Positions 1 to 7,216 are shown, counted from the stretch's first letter. The stretch: DNA of 18,815 bases from an uncultured Clostridia bacterium (GCA_945877525.1 CAMDVP010000026.1:1-18815); one strand, 5' to 3'. Numbers and translations: made by a program. The notes: generated by a model not told the origin, from the letters alone.

Positions 1-38
1 TATGCTTCTTGATGCAATGGCTCCGCCGTATCCATGGA

Positions 39-890
39 TTACCCCACGGCTTCATTCGCGGTTTCCGTCCGCATCCTCTGCCACACATCCTCCTGCCCCT
101 GCAGCTGGGCACCGGATGCTTCCGGCACGCCCTGCGGGTCAAAGGACACCGTCAGCGCCACATAGACCGCGGCATAGCTTGTGTCTGCAAGGGCAAGGGA
201 CTGGTTCAGCTTCCCTTTCAGGCCGCTGAAGCTTTTCTTGCCGAGGGTTTTGGCCTCCAGAGCAGTTGCAGCTACATAAACCGTGCCTTGATCAATGGAG
301 CCGTCCACCCCGTCGTTCAGGCAAGCGGATACGGTCAACGACCCGCGCGCTGCGGAGAAGGTTACCGTGCCGATCTCATAGGCGTCCCCTGCAAGGAGCG
401 GCACCGTCATGGAAGCGTCCTCCAGCGCCGTCAGATCCAGCACTGTGGCACAGCGCCAGGTATCCGCGCCGGTGATGCTGCGCAGGGGATACCCTGCAGA
501 GCAGGCGGACACGCCGCTCATTCGGGGCTGCACCCGCCGCAGGCTGAAGGCATAGCACTGTTCCCCGGCCTGCAGGGCGACCCGGTAATCTGTCTGGCTG
601 CCGTTCAGCCGCAGAAAGATGTCCTCGGAGCTGAAGCGGCCGCTGCACAGGCCGTAGCTGCGCTGGTAGACAAGGCTTCCGTCCTCGCCGGTGACGCTGA
701 GGGTAACATCTGTTTCCGACTGCAGCTGGCAGCCCACCCGCAGATAGCTCCGGTCGCTCTGCAGCTGTCCTGCCGTGCTGCCGTCAGCCTGCGCCGCGTC
801 GGCAATCACATACACGTCCTCGCCTGCCGCGGCCCAGGCCATGGGCAGGAACAGCGAGAGCGCCAGCAGGATTCCTATCAGCCTTTTCAT
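39..890 (-). CDS. Secreted protein of unknown function
   Basis: A 283-residue protein. I chose ATG 890 (MKRLIGILL...) over an in-frame GTG at 902 because AGAGGTG lies 9 nt before the ATG. Residues 1 to about 20 form a typical signal peptide: Lys/Arg, a hydrophobic core, then AWA before AAGED. There is no lipobox cysteine, so cleavage by signal peptidase I and export are inferred. The mature part is rich in Ser, Thr, Val and Gly with alternating hydrophobic residues, which suggests mostly beta structure. It has four to five Cys and no further membrane segment. I recognise no catalytic motif or family. It lies 88 nt downstream of leuS on the same strand and could be read through from it, but nothing links the functions. 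Its C-terminus (TANEAVG) is complete inside the window. Function unassigned; the gene itself is likely real given signal peptide and RBS. Confidence 0.75.
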   Translation of the reverse strand: MKRLIGILLALSLFLPMAWAAAGEDVYVIADAAQADGSTAGQLQSDRSYLRVGCQLQSETDVTLSVTGEDGSLVYQRSYGLCSGRFSSEDIFLRLNGSQTDYRVALQAGEQCYAFSLRRVQPRMSGVSACSAGYPLRSITGADTWRCATVLDLTALEDASMTVPLLAGDAYEIGTVTFSAARGSLTVSACLNDGVDGSIDQGTVYVAATALEAKTLGKKSFSGLKGKLNQSLALADTSYAAVYVALTVSFDPQGVPEASGAQLQGQEDVWQRMRTETANEAVG

Positions 891-978
891 GGGCCTTCTC
901 ACCTCTGTTCATGCGGTTTCGCCTATTCAACGATGGGCGGGGCCGCCTTCATCCTCCGTGCAGGGAAATTTACATTTC

Positions 979-3393
979 TCACCGGGCCACCAGGTTCAAA
1001 AGGCGGCCGGGAACATAGATCGCCTTCACCACGGTCTTGCCGCCAAGCAGCTTCTGCACATCCTCGCGGGCGGGAAGCTCTGCTTCGGCCTGCTCCTTCG
1101 TCATGTCGGCGGGCACATGGATGCGGCCGCGCACCTTGCCGCACACCTGCACGGCAATTTCGATTTCGCTGCGAACCATGGCGGCCTCGTCCCAGGTGGG
1201 CCAGCTCTGGCGCACCATGGTGCCCTCAAAGCCGCAGCGCTCCCACATTTCCTCGGTGATATGCGGTGCAACGGGGTTGAGCAGCAGCAGCAGCGTGCGC
1301 ATTTCGCCCATGGTCACGCTGCCTGCGGCGTACATTTCGTTCACCAGGGTCATCATGGCGGCGATGGCGGTGTTGAACTTCATGGCTTCGTAGTCCAAGG
1401 ACACCTTCTTCACGGTTTCGTGCATCAGGCAGTTCAGCCCTTCGGAATAGCCATCGCCCGGCACCAGCATTTCCTGCAGCCGCCACACGCGGTCGAGGAA
1501 GCGGCGGCAGCCCTTCGCGCCGTTGGTGGACCACGGAATGGCCTGGTCAAAGGCACCCATGAACATCTCGTACAGGCGGAAGGCGTCCGCGCCGATTTCG
1601 TCGATGATTTCGTCGGGGTTGATTACGTTGCCGCGGGACTTGGACATTTTCTCGCCGTCGGTGCCAAGAATCATGCCCTGGGCAGTGCGCTTCATGTAGG
1701 GCTCGGGGCAGCCCACCTCGCCGATGTCGTAGAGGAACTTGTGCCAGAAGCGGGAGTACAGCAGGTGACGGGTCACATGCTCCATGCCGCCGTTGTACCA
1801 GTCCACGGGCATCCAGTAGTCCAGCTCCTCACGGCTGGCGAAGGCAGTGTCGTTGTGCGGGTCGCAGTAGCGCAGGAAATACCAGCTGGAGCCCGCCCAC
1901 TGGGGCATGGTGTCGGTTTCCCGCTGGGCGGGAGCGCCGCACTTGGGGCAGGTGCAGTTGACAAAGCTGTCAATATGGGCCAGGGGGCTCTTGCCGTCGG
2001 TGCCGGGCTGGAAGTCCTCCACGTCGGGCAGGCGCAGGGGCAATTCCTCATAAGGCACGGCCACCACGCCGCAGTGGGGGCAGTGAATCAGCGGGATGGG
2101 CTCGCCCCAGTAACGCTGGCGGTTGAAGGCCCAGTCCTTCATCTTGTACTGCACGCCGGCGCGGCCAATGCCCTTCTTTTCAATTTCCTCCAGCACGCGG
2201 TTGATGGAATCCTTCTTGTTGGTATAGCCGTTGAGGAAGCCGGAGTTGATCATCTCGCCGTCGCCGGTATAGGCTTCCTTCTCAATGTCGCCGCCCTTAA
2301 TGACCTGAATGATCTCAATGCCGAACTTCCTGGCAAACTCCCAGTCGCGCTGGTCATGGGCGGGCACGGCCATGATGGCGCCGGTGCCATAGCCCATCAT
2401 CACATAGTCGGAGATGAAAATCGGCACCTCCCGGCCGGTGAGGGGGTTCACGCCCCGCAGGCCCTCGATGCACAGGCCGGTTTTGTCCTTCACCAGCTGG
2501 GTGCGCTCGAACTCGGTCTTCTTGGCGCACTCCTCACGGTAGGCGCGGATGGCGTCCATATTGGTGATCCGGCCGGCATACTTGTCGATGAGGGGATGCT
2601 CGGGCGCCATGACCATGAAGGTCACGCCGAAGAGGGTGTCGGGCCTTGTGGTGTAAATCTCCAGGCTCTCATCGGCGCCGGCAATGGGGAAACGCACGAA
2701 CGCGCCGGTGGATTTGCCGATCCAGTTGATCTGCTGCTGCTTGATGTTCTCGGGATAATCCACGATATCCAGCCCCTGCAGCAGCCTGTCGGCGTACTTG
2801 GTAATCCGCAGATACCACACGTCCTTGGGCAGCTGCACCACGTCGCCATGGCAGATGTCGCACTTGCCGCCCTGGCTGTCCTCGTTGGACAGCACCACCT
2901 TGCAGGAGGGGCAGTAGTTCACCAGGGTTTTGTCGCGGAACACCATGCCGTGCTCAAACAGCTTCAGGAAGATCCACTGCGTCCACTTGTAATAGTCGGG
3001 ATCGGTGGTGTTCACCTCGCGGGAATAGTCGAAGGAAAAGCCGATCTTCTTGAGCTGCTCGCGGAAGTGATCGATATTCTTCTGCGTCACCGCGGCGGGA
3101 TGCACGTTGTTCTTGATGGCATAGTTTTCCGTGGGCAGGCCGAAGGCATCCCACCCGATGGGGAACAGCACGTTGTATCCCTGCATGCGGCGCTTGCGGG
3201 CGATGATGTCCATGGCCGTGTTGGAGCGGGGATGGCCCACGTGCAGGCCGTTGCCGGAGGGATAGGGGAATTCGATCAGCCCGTAAAACTTGGGCTTGGC
3301 ATGGTCGCTTTCAGCCTCAAAGGCATGGGCTTCCTCCCATTTCTTCTGCCATTTGGGCTCGATGACTTTCGGGTCGTAGGGCTGCATTTCCAT
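979..3393 (-). CDS. leuS: Leucyl-tRNA synthetase
   Basis: Class I aminoacyl-tRNA synthetase that charges tRNA-Leu in the cytoplasm. The 804-residue length fits bacterial LeuRS. The N-terminus (MEMQPYDPKVIEPKWQKKWE) is the usual family opening. The HIGH signature is HVGH at residues 51-54 and KMSKS is at 582-586. Between them a CP1 editing domain shows TTRPDTLFG and GYGTGAIMAVPAHD, as in editing-competent LeuRS. Cys pairs (CPSC...CDIC near residues 160-180, CPHCG further on, CTCPKC later) look like zinc sites. The C-terminal anticodon-binding region ends in a beta-rich domain (VQVCGKVRGRI). ATG 3393 was preferred because AAGGAGG lies 9 nt upstream; longer in-frame extensions run into the T-box leader. 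Expression should respond to uncharged tRNA-Leu through that leader. No damage to the reading frame is seen. Confidence 0.97.
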   Translation of the reverse strand: MEMQPYDPKVIEPKWQKKWEEAHAFEAESDHAKPKFYGLIEFPYPSGNGLHVGHPRSNTAMDIIARKRRMQGYNVLFPIGWDAFGLPTENYAIKNNVHPAAVTQKNIDHFREQLKKIGFSFDYSREVNTTDPDYYKWTQWIFLKLFEHGMVFRDKTLVNYCPSCKVVLSNEDSQGGKCDICHGDVVQLPKDVWYLRITKYADRLLQGLDIVDYPENIKQQQINWIGKSTGAFVRFPIAGADESLEIYTTRPDTLFGVTFMVMAPEHPLIDKYAGRITNMDAIRAYREECAKKTEFERTQLVKDKTGLCIEGLRGVNPLTGREVPIFISDYVMMGYGTGAIMAVPAHDQRDWEFARKFGIEIIQVIKGGDIEKEAYTGDGEMINSGFLNGYTNKKDSINRVLEEIEKKGIGRAGVQYKMKDWAFNRQRYWGEPIPLIHCPHCGVVAVPYEELPLRLPDVEDFQPGTDGKSPLAHIDSFVNCTCPKCGAPAQRETDTMPQWAGSSWYFLRYCDPHNDTAFASREELDYWMPVDWYNGGMEHVTRHLLYSRFWHKFLYDIGEVGCPEPYMKRTAQGMILGTDGEKMSKSRGNVINPDEIIDEIGADAFRLYEMFMGAFDQAIPWSTNGAKGCRRFLDRVWRLQEMLVPGDGYSEGLNCLMHETVKKVSLDYEAMKFNTAIAAMMTLVNEMYAAGSVTMGEMRTLLLLLNPVAPHITEEMWERCGFEGTMVRQSWPTWDEAAMVRSEIEIAVQVCGKVRGRIHVPADMTKEQAEAELPAREDVQKLLGGKTVVKAIYVPGRLLNLVAR

Positions 3394-3403
3394 GGGGCAC
3401 ATC

Positions 3404-3640
3404 CTCCTTCTGATGAAGAAAAAAACGTTTCGTCCTTGCCCTGCAAAGACGAAACGTCTGTTTCGCGGTACCACTCTGCTTGCCCGGAAGGCCCGGGCCA
3501 CTCTGCGCTGTAACGGACGCCTCCGCCGGCAGGCCGGCATCATTCCCGGGCGAGCGGCGCAGTGCTGTCCCGCCGCCTTGCACCTCCGGCGGCTCTCTTT
3601 AGGCGACAGCGGGAAGCGCGTTCCCGTTCATCACGATGGT
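3404..3640 (-). promoter_or_regulatory. T-box leader of leuS
   Basis: Read on the minus strand, the leader holds the T-box core AGAGTGGTACCGCG (3464-3477). It sits between a stem I-like region and an intrinsic terminator, the standard order for tRNA-sensing leaders. Stem I features include a perfect GCTGTC/GACAGC helix (3605-3610 with 3564-3569) and AGAGAGCC followed by GGTGCAA in the apical part (about 3571-3600). The variable base of TGGN is T, matching discriminator A73 of tRNA-Leu. Either a CTG (3560-3562) or CTC (3552-3554) on the 3' side could be the leucine specifier; I cannot settle which. By family knowledge, uncharged tRNA-Leu stabilises the antiterminator and allows leuS transcription. 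Confidence 0.92.
3419..3457 (-). terminator. Intrinsic terminator/attenuator of the leuS T-box
   Basis: On the minus strand, ACGTTTCGTC (3448-3457) pairs perfectly over 10 bp with GACGAAACGT (3425-3434) across a 13-nt loop. It is followed directly by a run of seven T (3419-3425, overlapping the stem end). It lies just downstream of the T-box core and just upstream of the leuS RBS, so it is the conditional terminator. Confidence 0.93.
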
Positions 3641-3646
3641 GGAAGT

Positions 3647-3675
3647 AGTATACCATCCTCCGGGCCAAAAGTAAA
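3647..3675 (-). promoter_or_regulatory. Sigma-A type promoter of leuS
   Basis: Minus strand -35 TTTACT (3670-3675), a spacer of exactly 17 nt, and -10 TATACT (3647-3652). The predicted start near 3640 lies just before stem I of the T-box leader, which supports the call. Confidence 0.8.
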
Positions 3676-3710
3676 GCCCTTCCCGCCGCTTCTGCGCGAA
3701 AAACGGTCAA

Positions 3711-3787
3711 TGCTTCCCAGCCCGCCTGCGTTCTGCGCGGAACAGTGGGAAGCAGCATCTGCCCCAGGGCCTTCTGTCCGGCCCTGG
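3711..3787. repeat. Two adjacent inverted repeats between divergent promoters
   Basis: TGCTTCCCA (3711-3719) pairs perfectly with TGGGAAGCA (3746-3754), and an inner GTTC/GAAC pair sits at 3730-3743. Directly after it, CCAGGGCC (3764-3771) pairs with GGCCCTGG (3780-3787) across an 8-nt loop. No T-run follows on either strand, so they do not look like intrinsic terminators. They lie between the leftward leuS promoter and the rightward promoter at 3840. Their role is unknown. Confidence 0.5.
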
Positions 3788-3839
3788 CCGGGGCGGCGGG
3801 GACATCTTCCGAAAGTTATGGTACTGCTGCTGTTTTCTA

Positions 3840-3868
3840 TTGCTTTTGCTCGAAAAAGACATTATAAT
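3840..3868 (+). promoter_or_regulatory. Promoter of the 3906 gene
   Basis: A perfect -10 TATAAT (3863-3868) with a weak -35 TTGCTT (3840-3845) at 17-nt spacing. The predicted start near 3875 gives a leader of roughly 30 nt before ATG 3906. Confidence 0.65.
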
Positions 3869-3905
3869 ATACATAGCTGTTATGGAGGGGGGTTGGGCGG
3901 TACAT

Positions 3906-4577
3906 ATGGAAGAAAAGGCTCGGGGATGGACGGTGGAGGACATCCGTACACTGCTGTGCCAGCTGCCCGGTGTAAGCGCCGCGGGCGTGCAGCTGGCGGA
4001 TGACGCCCTGCGTGAGGACACCGACGAAATCGAAGAAATCCATATTCTTGCCAATACATCGCGCAATGCCAAGCAGATTGTACGGGACGTGCAGTCCGCC
4101 CTCTTTGCCACCTACGGCATCCGGATTGACCACCGGATTGTTTCGGTTGCGCAGATGGCGCTGGACATGTCCGGCAAGCCCAAGGCTCCGGCGCGCGTCC
4201 GATACAAGGGCATGGGCTATGAGGAAACGGACGAAAAGTGCGTGATTCGCGTTACGCTGGAATATAACGGCGTCAATTACAGCGGCGAGGTCGCGTATCC
4301 CAGCGCCAAGGCCGAGGCCTATCGCCTGCGGATGATTGCCCAGGCTACGCTGGACGCCATCGGCGAGGTGCTGGGGAGCGACGGCGTATACAGCCTGCTG
4401 GACGTGCAGAAGGTTACCATCGCGGGGGTTCCGCTGGTGGTAGCGCTTCTGGAAACGGAAGATCACCGTATTCTTTCCGGCTCGGCCTGCCGCCTGGTGC
4501 AGGAAATGCAAAGCGTTGTGCGCGCTACCCTTGACGCGATCAACCGAAATCTGGAAAAGCATTTGCTGACCATTTAG
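3906..4577 (+). CDS. Conserved-looking cytoplasmic protein, function unknown
   Basis: A 223-residue soluble protein with no signal peptide or membrane segment. The start is uncertain: ATG 3906 (MEEKARGW) has GGGCGG 5 nt upstream, while ATG 3882 would add eight residues. The N-terminal half carries a conserved-looking block, EIEEIHILANTSRNAKQIVR, followed by TYGIRIDHRIVSVAQ. The C-terminal half has a VRVTLEYNG-type beta region, then ATLDAIGEVL and a late ATLDAI, two similar helical segments about 100 residues apart, suggesting two related alpha/beta halves. I have the impression of similar proteins of unknown function in Clostridia and other Gram-positives, but cannot name a family. It precedes the small peptide element and the HD-GYP gene on the same strand. 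Reading-frame quality (acidic helices, regular hydrophobic pattern) makes it a real gene. Confidence 0.8.
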   Translation: MEEKARGWTVEDIRTLLCQLPGVSAAGVQLADDALREDTDEIEEIHILANTSRNAKQIVRDVQSALFATYGIRIDHRIVSVAQMALDMSGKPKAPARVRYKGMGYEETDEKCVIRVTLEYNGVNYSGEVAYPSAKAEAYRLRMIAQATLDAIGEVLGSDGVYSLLDVQKVTIAGVPLVVALLETEDHRILSGSACRLVQEMQSVVRATLDAINRNLEKHLLTI

Positions 4578-4595
4578 GTTTCCCTGGCGCATGGT

Positions 4596-4813
4596 TGAAA
4601 ACAGACCGTCGGTCTCAGTATGTCGAACCCCTTCAGCGGAGCGGATATAGCCTGTCCAGTTAGCGGAGGACAGAGCCTCGAAGAGGAGGGCTATATCAAT
4701 GAAGAAGGCTAAGATCCTGAGCATTTTGGCGGCTCTGGCTTCTCTGGTTCTTTCTGCTGGTGCTTTTATCACCTGGCGTTAACGGCAAATGAAAGGCCGG
4801 CGGTCTGTTTTCA
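4596..4813 (+). repeat. Inverted-repeat-bounded element (17-nt arms) enclosing a small ORF
   Basis: TGAAAACAGACCGTCGG (4596-4612) is complementary to CCGGCGGTCTGTTTTCA (4797-4813) at 16 of 17 positions; the exception is a G-U wobble at RNA level, so all 17 can pair. The arms enclose 184 nt. Inside lies GATATAGCC (4644-4652) pairing perfectly with GGCTATATC (4689-4697), which ends one base before an ATG. Within that helix sit two smaller stems, TGTCC/GGACA (4653-4657 with 4668-4672) and CCTC/GAGG (4676-4679 with 4683-4686), making a three-way junction. The second small stem and the closing helix tie up most of the GAGGAGGG ribosome binding site. No clear target-site duplication flanks the arms. 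It may be a structured mRNA or a small non-autonomous mobile element. Confidence 0.7.
4699..4782 (+). CDS. 27-residue hydrophobic peptide
   Basis: ATG 4699 to TAA 4780-4782. It begins MKKAKILSI and ends GAFITWR. Residues 2-5 carry three Lys, residues 6-24 are almost entirely Leu, Ala, Val, Ile, Ser and Gly, and the end is Thr-Trp-Arg. This is a single membrane-spanning or signal-like helix. The RBS AGAGGAGGG is strong and 8 nt upstream, but it lies inside a predicted hairpin, so translation may be gated. Alternatives: a type I toxin-like peptide (short, hydrophobic, structured mRNA with end-to-end pairing), an AgrD-like signal precursor (no Cys and no Pro/Glu tail, so weak), or a small regulator of the HD-GYP membrane protein encoded next. 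The start, RBS and composition argue that it is translated; its function is unknown. Confidence 0.6.
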   Translation: MKKAKILSILAALASLVLSAGAFITWR

Positions 4814-4881
4814 TATAAATTATTCTTCCCGGCCCGCACGGAATGCCTGCGGCCCATTATCGCGGCATAAAAGGAGCTTGG

Positions 4882-6165
4882 ATGCAAATGAAAAAGCGCG
4901 CAGTCGCCTATGTGACCCTGATCAGCATTCTCGGGCTGATCGGCATTGCTTTTTGTGCAAGGCAGATATGGCTGGAAGGCCGGCTTGCCCATCCGAGCGT
5001 TCTGATCAGCATGCTGATCCTGTGTACGCTGTGCCGTTCACTTCCAATCTATATGCGTGTAGACCAGGCGATTGACGTTTCCATTCTGAGTATTGTGGCC
5101 ATATGCCTCTACATGAGCCCCTCCGCAGCAGTCGTCATGTATGTGGTGTCGAGCTTTTTCTCCATGGACCGCAGCGGCGGGGACGGAAAGGTTTATACCA
5201 TCTACAATACGCCCCTGTACAAAACAATCTTTAATCTTGCCAACGTCACCCTGTCAGTGCTCGTGCCTGCGGCGCTGTGCCGGGCGCTTGGCATTGCTGC
5301 GGGGGATATGAGCTTCCCGCAGGTTATTCTGCCCACGATGATTTATGCTGTGGGTGCCTTTTGCGTGAATGCGCTTATCATGATGCTGCTGTTTTACCTC
5401 AATGGACAGATCAGCATGCGCGAAGCGTTTTCCCAAATTATCGGATTGACGCCCAATGTTCTGGCGGCCATGCCCATCAGCCTGCTGCTGGCGATGCTGT
5501 ACGGGATTCCATCGGGCGAATGGATCGTTCTTCTGATGCTCCTGCCGCTGATGCTGGCACGGTATGCATGGAAGCTGTATCTGGATTCCAAAGGACAGCA
5601 GATGCGCATGATTCAAGTGCTGGTGTCCACCATGGAAGCAAAAGACCCGTATACCCAGGGGCATTCCAAGCGTGTGTGCGAATATGCGGTGCAGATTGCG
5701 CGGGCGAAGCATCTGCGCGAATCGCAGGTAGAGCAGATCCGCGAGGGCGCGGTGCTGCACGACCTGGGCAAGATTGGCGTGGATGACCGAATCTTGCGCA
5801 AGCCTGCTGCGCTCACCCCCGAGGAGCGCGTGGAGATGGAGCGCCACCCTGAAATTGGCGTGGCCATCATCAAGGATCTGCGGCTGAAGCCGGATGTGGT
5901 GGAAATGATCCACGACCATCATCGCCGGTATGACGGCGGCGGATATCCCGAGCGGGAAGGGGCTGAAAAGCCCGGACTGTATGCGCGCATCCTGGGCGTG
6001 GCGGACGCATATGACGCCATGACCAGCGACCGTCCATACCGCAAGGGCATGCCGCAGGAGGTAGCCATTCGGATTTTGCGCGAAAATGCAGGCACACAGT
6101 TTGATCCGGAGATTGTGGATGTATTCACGGGTCTGCTGGAGGAAAATGCCAAAGCGGAGCCGTGA
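4882..6165 (+). CDS. Membrane-anchored HD-GYP cyclic-dinucleotide phosphodiesterase
   Basis: A 427-residue protein with an RBS AAGGAG 5 nt before ATG 4882 (MQMKKRAV). Residues 1 to about 235 contain about seven hydrophobic segments, the last ending near YAWKLYLDSKG, and form an N-terminal membrane sensor-like domain. A short linker leads to an HD-GYP domain at about 245-425. TQGHSKRV opens it, the HD pair is H293-D294 (VLHDLGKIG), HPEIG follows, then HDHHRRYDGGGYP at 344-356 and DAYDAMTSDRPYR. These metal-binding and GYP residues are all present, so activity toward c-di-GMP (or a related dinucleotide) is likely. The Glu usual after HH in the HHE motif is Arg here. No GGDEF domain is attached. 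The gene is followed by the DUF5317 gene with a 110-nt gap. Substrate and sensed signal cannot be read from sequence. Confidence 0.92.
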   Translation: MQMKKRAVAYVTLISILGLIGIAFCARQIWLEGRLAHPSVLISMLILCTLCRSLPIYMRVDQAIDVSILSIVAICLYMSPSAAVVMYVVSSFFSMDRSGGDGKVYTIYNTPLYKTIFNLANVTLSVLVPAALCRALGIAAGDMSFPQVILPTMIYAVGAFCVNALIMMLLFYLNGQISMREAFSQIIGLTPNVLAAMPISLLLAMLYGIPSGEWIVLLMLLPLMLARYAWKLYLDSKGQQMRMIQVLVSTMEAKDPYTQGHSKRVCEYAVQIARAKHLRESQVEQIREGAVLHDLGKIGVDDRILRKPAALTPEERVEMERHPEIGVAIIKDLRLKPDVVEMIHDHHRRYDGGGYPEREGAEKPGLYARILGVADAYDAMTSDRPYRKGMPQEVAIRILRENAGTQFDPEIVDVFTGLLEENAKAEP

Positions 6166-6168
6166 ACG

Positions 6169-6279
6169 ATGGAAGTCCGGCACAGCCCGGCGGAAGCAAA
6201 ACCGTGTGGTTTCATATGTTGCAACATGCCCCGCCATGAAGGGGAGACGTTCCTTTCGCAGAAAGGCGGATTGAAATGA
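6169..6279 (+). CDS. Possible 36-residue ORF bridging HD-GYP and DUF5317 genes
   Basis: This ORF starts 3 nt after the HD-GYP stop (ATG 6169, MEVRHSPAEAK) and its stop TGA overlaps the next start in an ATGA arrangement at 6276-6279. It fills the gap between the two genes exactly, which fits translational coupling. It contains three Cys (CGFICC) and no membrane segment. The RBS (AAAGCGGAG) is moderate and lies within the end of the previous gene. No homologue is recognised, and a 36-codon open frame can arise by chance, so this is tentative. Confidence 0.3.
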   Translation: MEVRHSPAEAKPCGFICCNMPRHEGETFLSQKGGLK

Positions 6280-6827
6280 TATTGATTTGGGTGCTGGCAG
6301 CCGCGGTACTGGTCGGGTATATCCGTGGCGGACGGCTGGGAAATTATCTGCATGCGCCGCTGCGGGGCGTTTTCCTGCCTGTAGCGGCGTTTGTGCTGGA
6401 AGCCGCGATTCCGCTGTGGCAGCGGCTCTTCGGCGACGCCGCAAACTGGCTTCCGGCAGAGGTGCTCGCGCAGTACGCGCTGCTGTTTCTGTTTTGCTTT
6501 CTAAACCGGAGCCACCGTCTGGCAAGCGGGCTAATCGCCATGGCAAGTGGATGCAATCTGGCAGCAATGGCAGCCAACGGGTTTCGTATGCCGGTCAGCC
6601 CCGTCATCTATGACAACGCGCTGTTCGCGAAATTCATTGCGGATGTTCAGTCGGGGCGGCTGTGCGAATATGTGCTGGTGGAATACGGCGCGCCGCTATG
6701 GTTTCTGGGGGATACGATCCCTGTGACCGTTCTCTCGCCCGGCGTGGCCAGCGTAGGGGATTTCCTCCTGGCAGCGGGCGTGTTTGTGCTGGTGCAGCGG
6801 TTGATGAAGCAGAAGGCGCAACCATAA
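6276..6827 (+). CDS. DUF5317-family integral membrane protein
   Basis: A 183-residue protein with about five hydrophobic segments: residues 1-15, 30-47, 62-76, 82-97 and 158-175. The C-terminal pattern FLGDTIPV, then SVGDFLLAAGVFVLVQ, with an internal FRMPVSP, matches my memory of the DUF5317 family, whose function is undescribed. RBS AAAGGCGG lies 6 nt before ATG 6276. It follows the HD-GYP gene and is probably co-transcribed. I recall DUF5317 genes occurring beside HD-GYP genes in other Clostridia, which would suggest a joint role in membrane sensing, but I cannot check that here. Ends KQKAQP. Confidence 0.75.
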   Translation: MILIWVLAAAVLVGYIRGGRLGNYLHAPLRGVFLPVAAFVLEAAIPLWQRLFGDAANWLPAEVLAQYALLFLFCFLNRSHRLASGLIAMASGCNLAAMAANGFRMPVSPVIYDNALFAKFIADVQSGRLCEYVLVEYGAPLWFLGDTIPVTVLSPGVASVGDFLLAAGVFVLVQRLMKQKAQP

Positions 6828-6860
6828 GACGAACTGTGCCTGGTCAGACGCTTCTTCCCC

Positions 6861-6959
6861 GAGGGCCGTTCTCTGAACGGAACCTCCCCCACGACGCTGT
6901 CCAGTAAGTCCCAGCCTGGATCAACTGCTTCCCCCGAAAATCCGCATTTCTGTTGCGGA
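6861..6959. repeat. Two stem-loops downstream of the DUF5317 gene
   Basis: CCGTTC-TCT-GAACGG (6866-6880) is perfect and is extended by GAGG/CCTC (6861-6864 with 6883-6886) around a small internal loop. Further on, TCCGCA (6941-6946) pairs with TGCGGA (6954-6959). Neither is followed by a T-run. The first may end or protect the HD-GYP/DUF5317 transcript. The rest of 6828-7033 shows no gene I can support on either strand. Confidence 0.45.
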
Positions 6960-7033
6960 ACTCTTTCAGATTGTCCTATTGATAGAGCAATTGAGGTAAC
7001 AGGGGGAACGACTACTATATGATGAAAAAAGTC

Positions 7034-7062
7034 TTGCATATTCCAAAGGAATATGCTATACT
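7034..7062 (+). promoter_or_regulatory. Promoter with palindromic spacer, upstream of tRNA-Ala
   Basis: -35 TTGCAT (7034-7039), 17-nt spacer, -10 TATACT (7057-7062). The spacer is a near-complete palindrome: GCATATTCC (7036-7044), AAA, GGAATATGC (7048-7056). A 9-bp perfect arm lying precisely between the two promoter elements looks like a repressor operator. The next gene downstream is the tRNA, whose 5' end lies about 70 nt past the predicted start. Confidence 0.75.
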
Positions 7063-7138
7063 ACAAAATGTGGTTGAAATTCAGCCATGTGTAAGAAGTA
7101 CAACCCGGCATGCCAGTTTGGCCTGTGGGTCGGGATGA

Positions 7139-7211
7139 GGGGCATTAGCGCAGTTGGTAGCGCGCGACATTCGCATTGTCGAGGCCAGGGGTTCGAATCC
7201 CCTATGCTCCA
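7139..7211 (+). tRNA. tRNA-Ala, anticodon CGC
   Basis: Full cloverleaf: acceptor GGGGCAT (7139-7145) with ATGCTCC (7204-7210); D stem GCGC/GCGC with loop AGTTGGTA; anticodon stem CGACA/TGTCG with loop TTCGCAT (7170-7176), anticodon CGC at 7172-7174; variable loop of 5 nt; T arm AGGGG-TTCGAAT-CCCCT; discriminator A at 7211. The third acceptor pair is G-T (G3-U70), the alanine identity element, which agrees with the anticodon reading GCG. The 3' CCA is not encoded (A is followed by CGC). It has a promoter upstream and a terminator directly after. Confidence 0.97.
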
Positions 7212-7216
7212 CGCAG

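Noticed and set aside
775..3513. Very long plus-strand open frame opposite leuS
   Set aside because: The minus-strand protein is an unmistakable LeuRS with all motifs; the opposite product is His/Gly/Val-rich with no domain, as expected for antisense of a G+C-rich gene.
4699..4782. AgrD-type cyclic lactone precursor
   Set aside because: The peptide is short and hydrophobic, but lacks the Cys and the Pro/Glu-rich tail, and no AgrB gene is in the window.
4578..4881. c-di-GMP riboswitch before the HD-GYP gene
   Set aside because: The GEMM core motifs were looked for by eye and not found; the structure there is built on the long inverted repeat.
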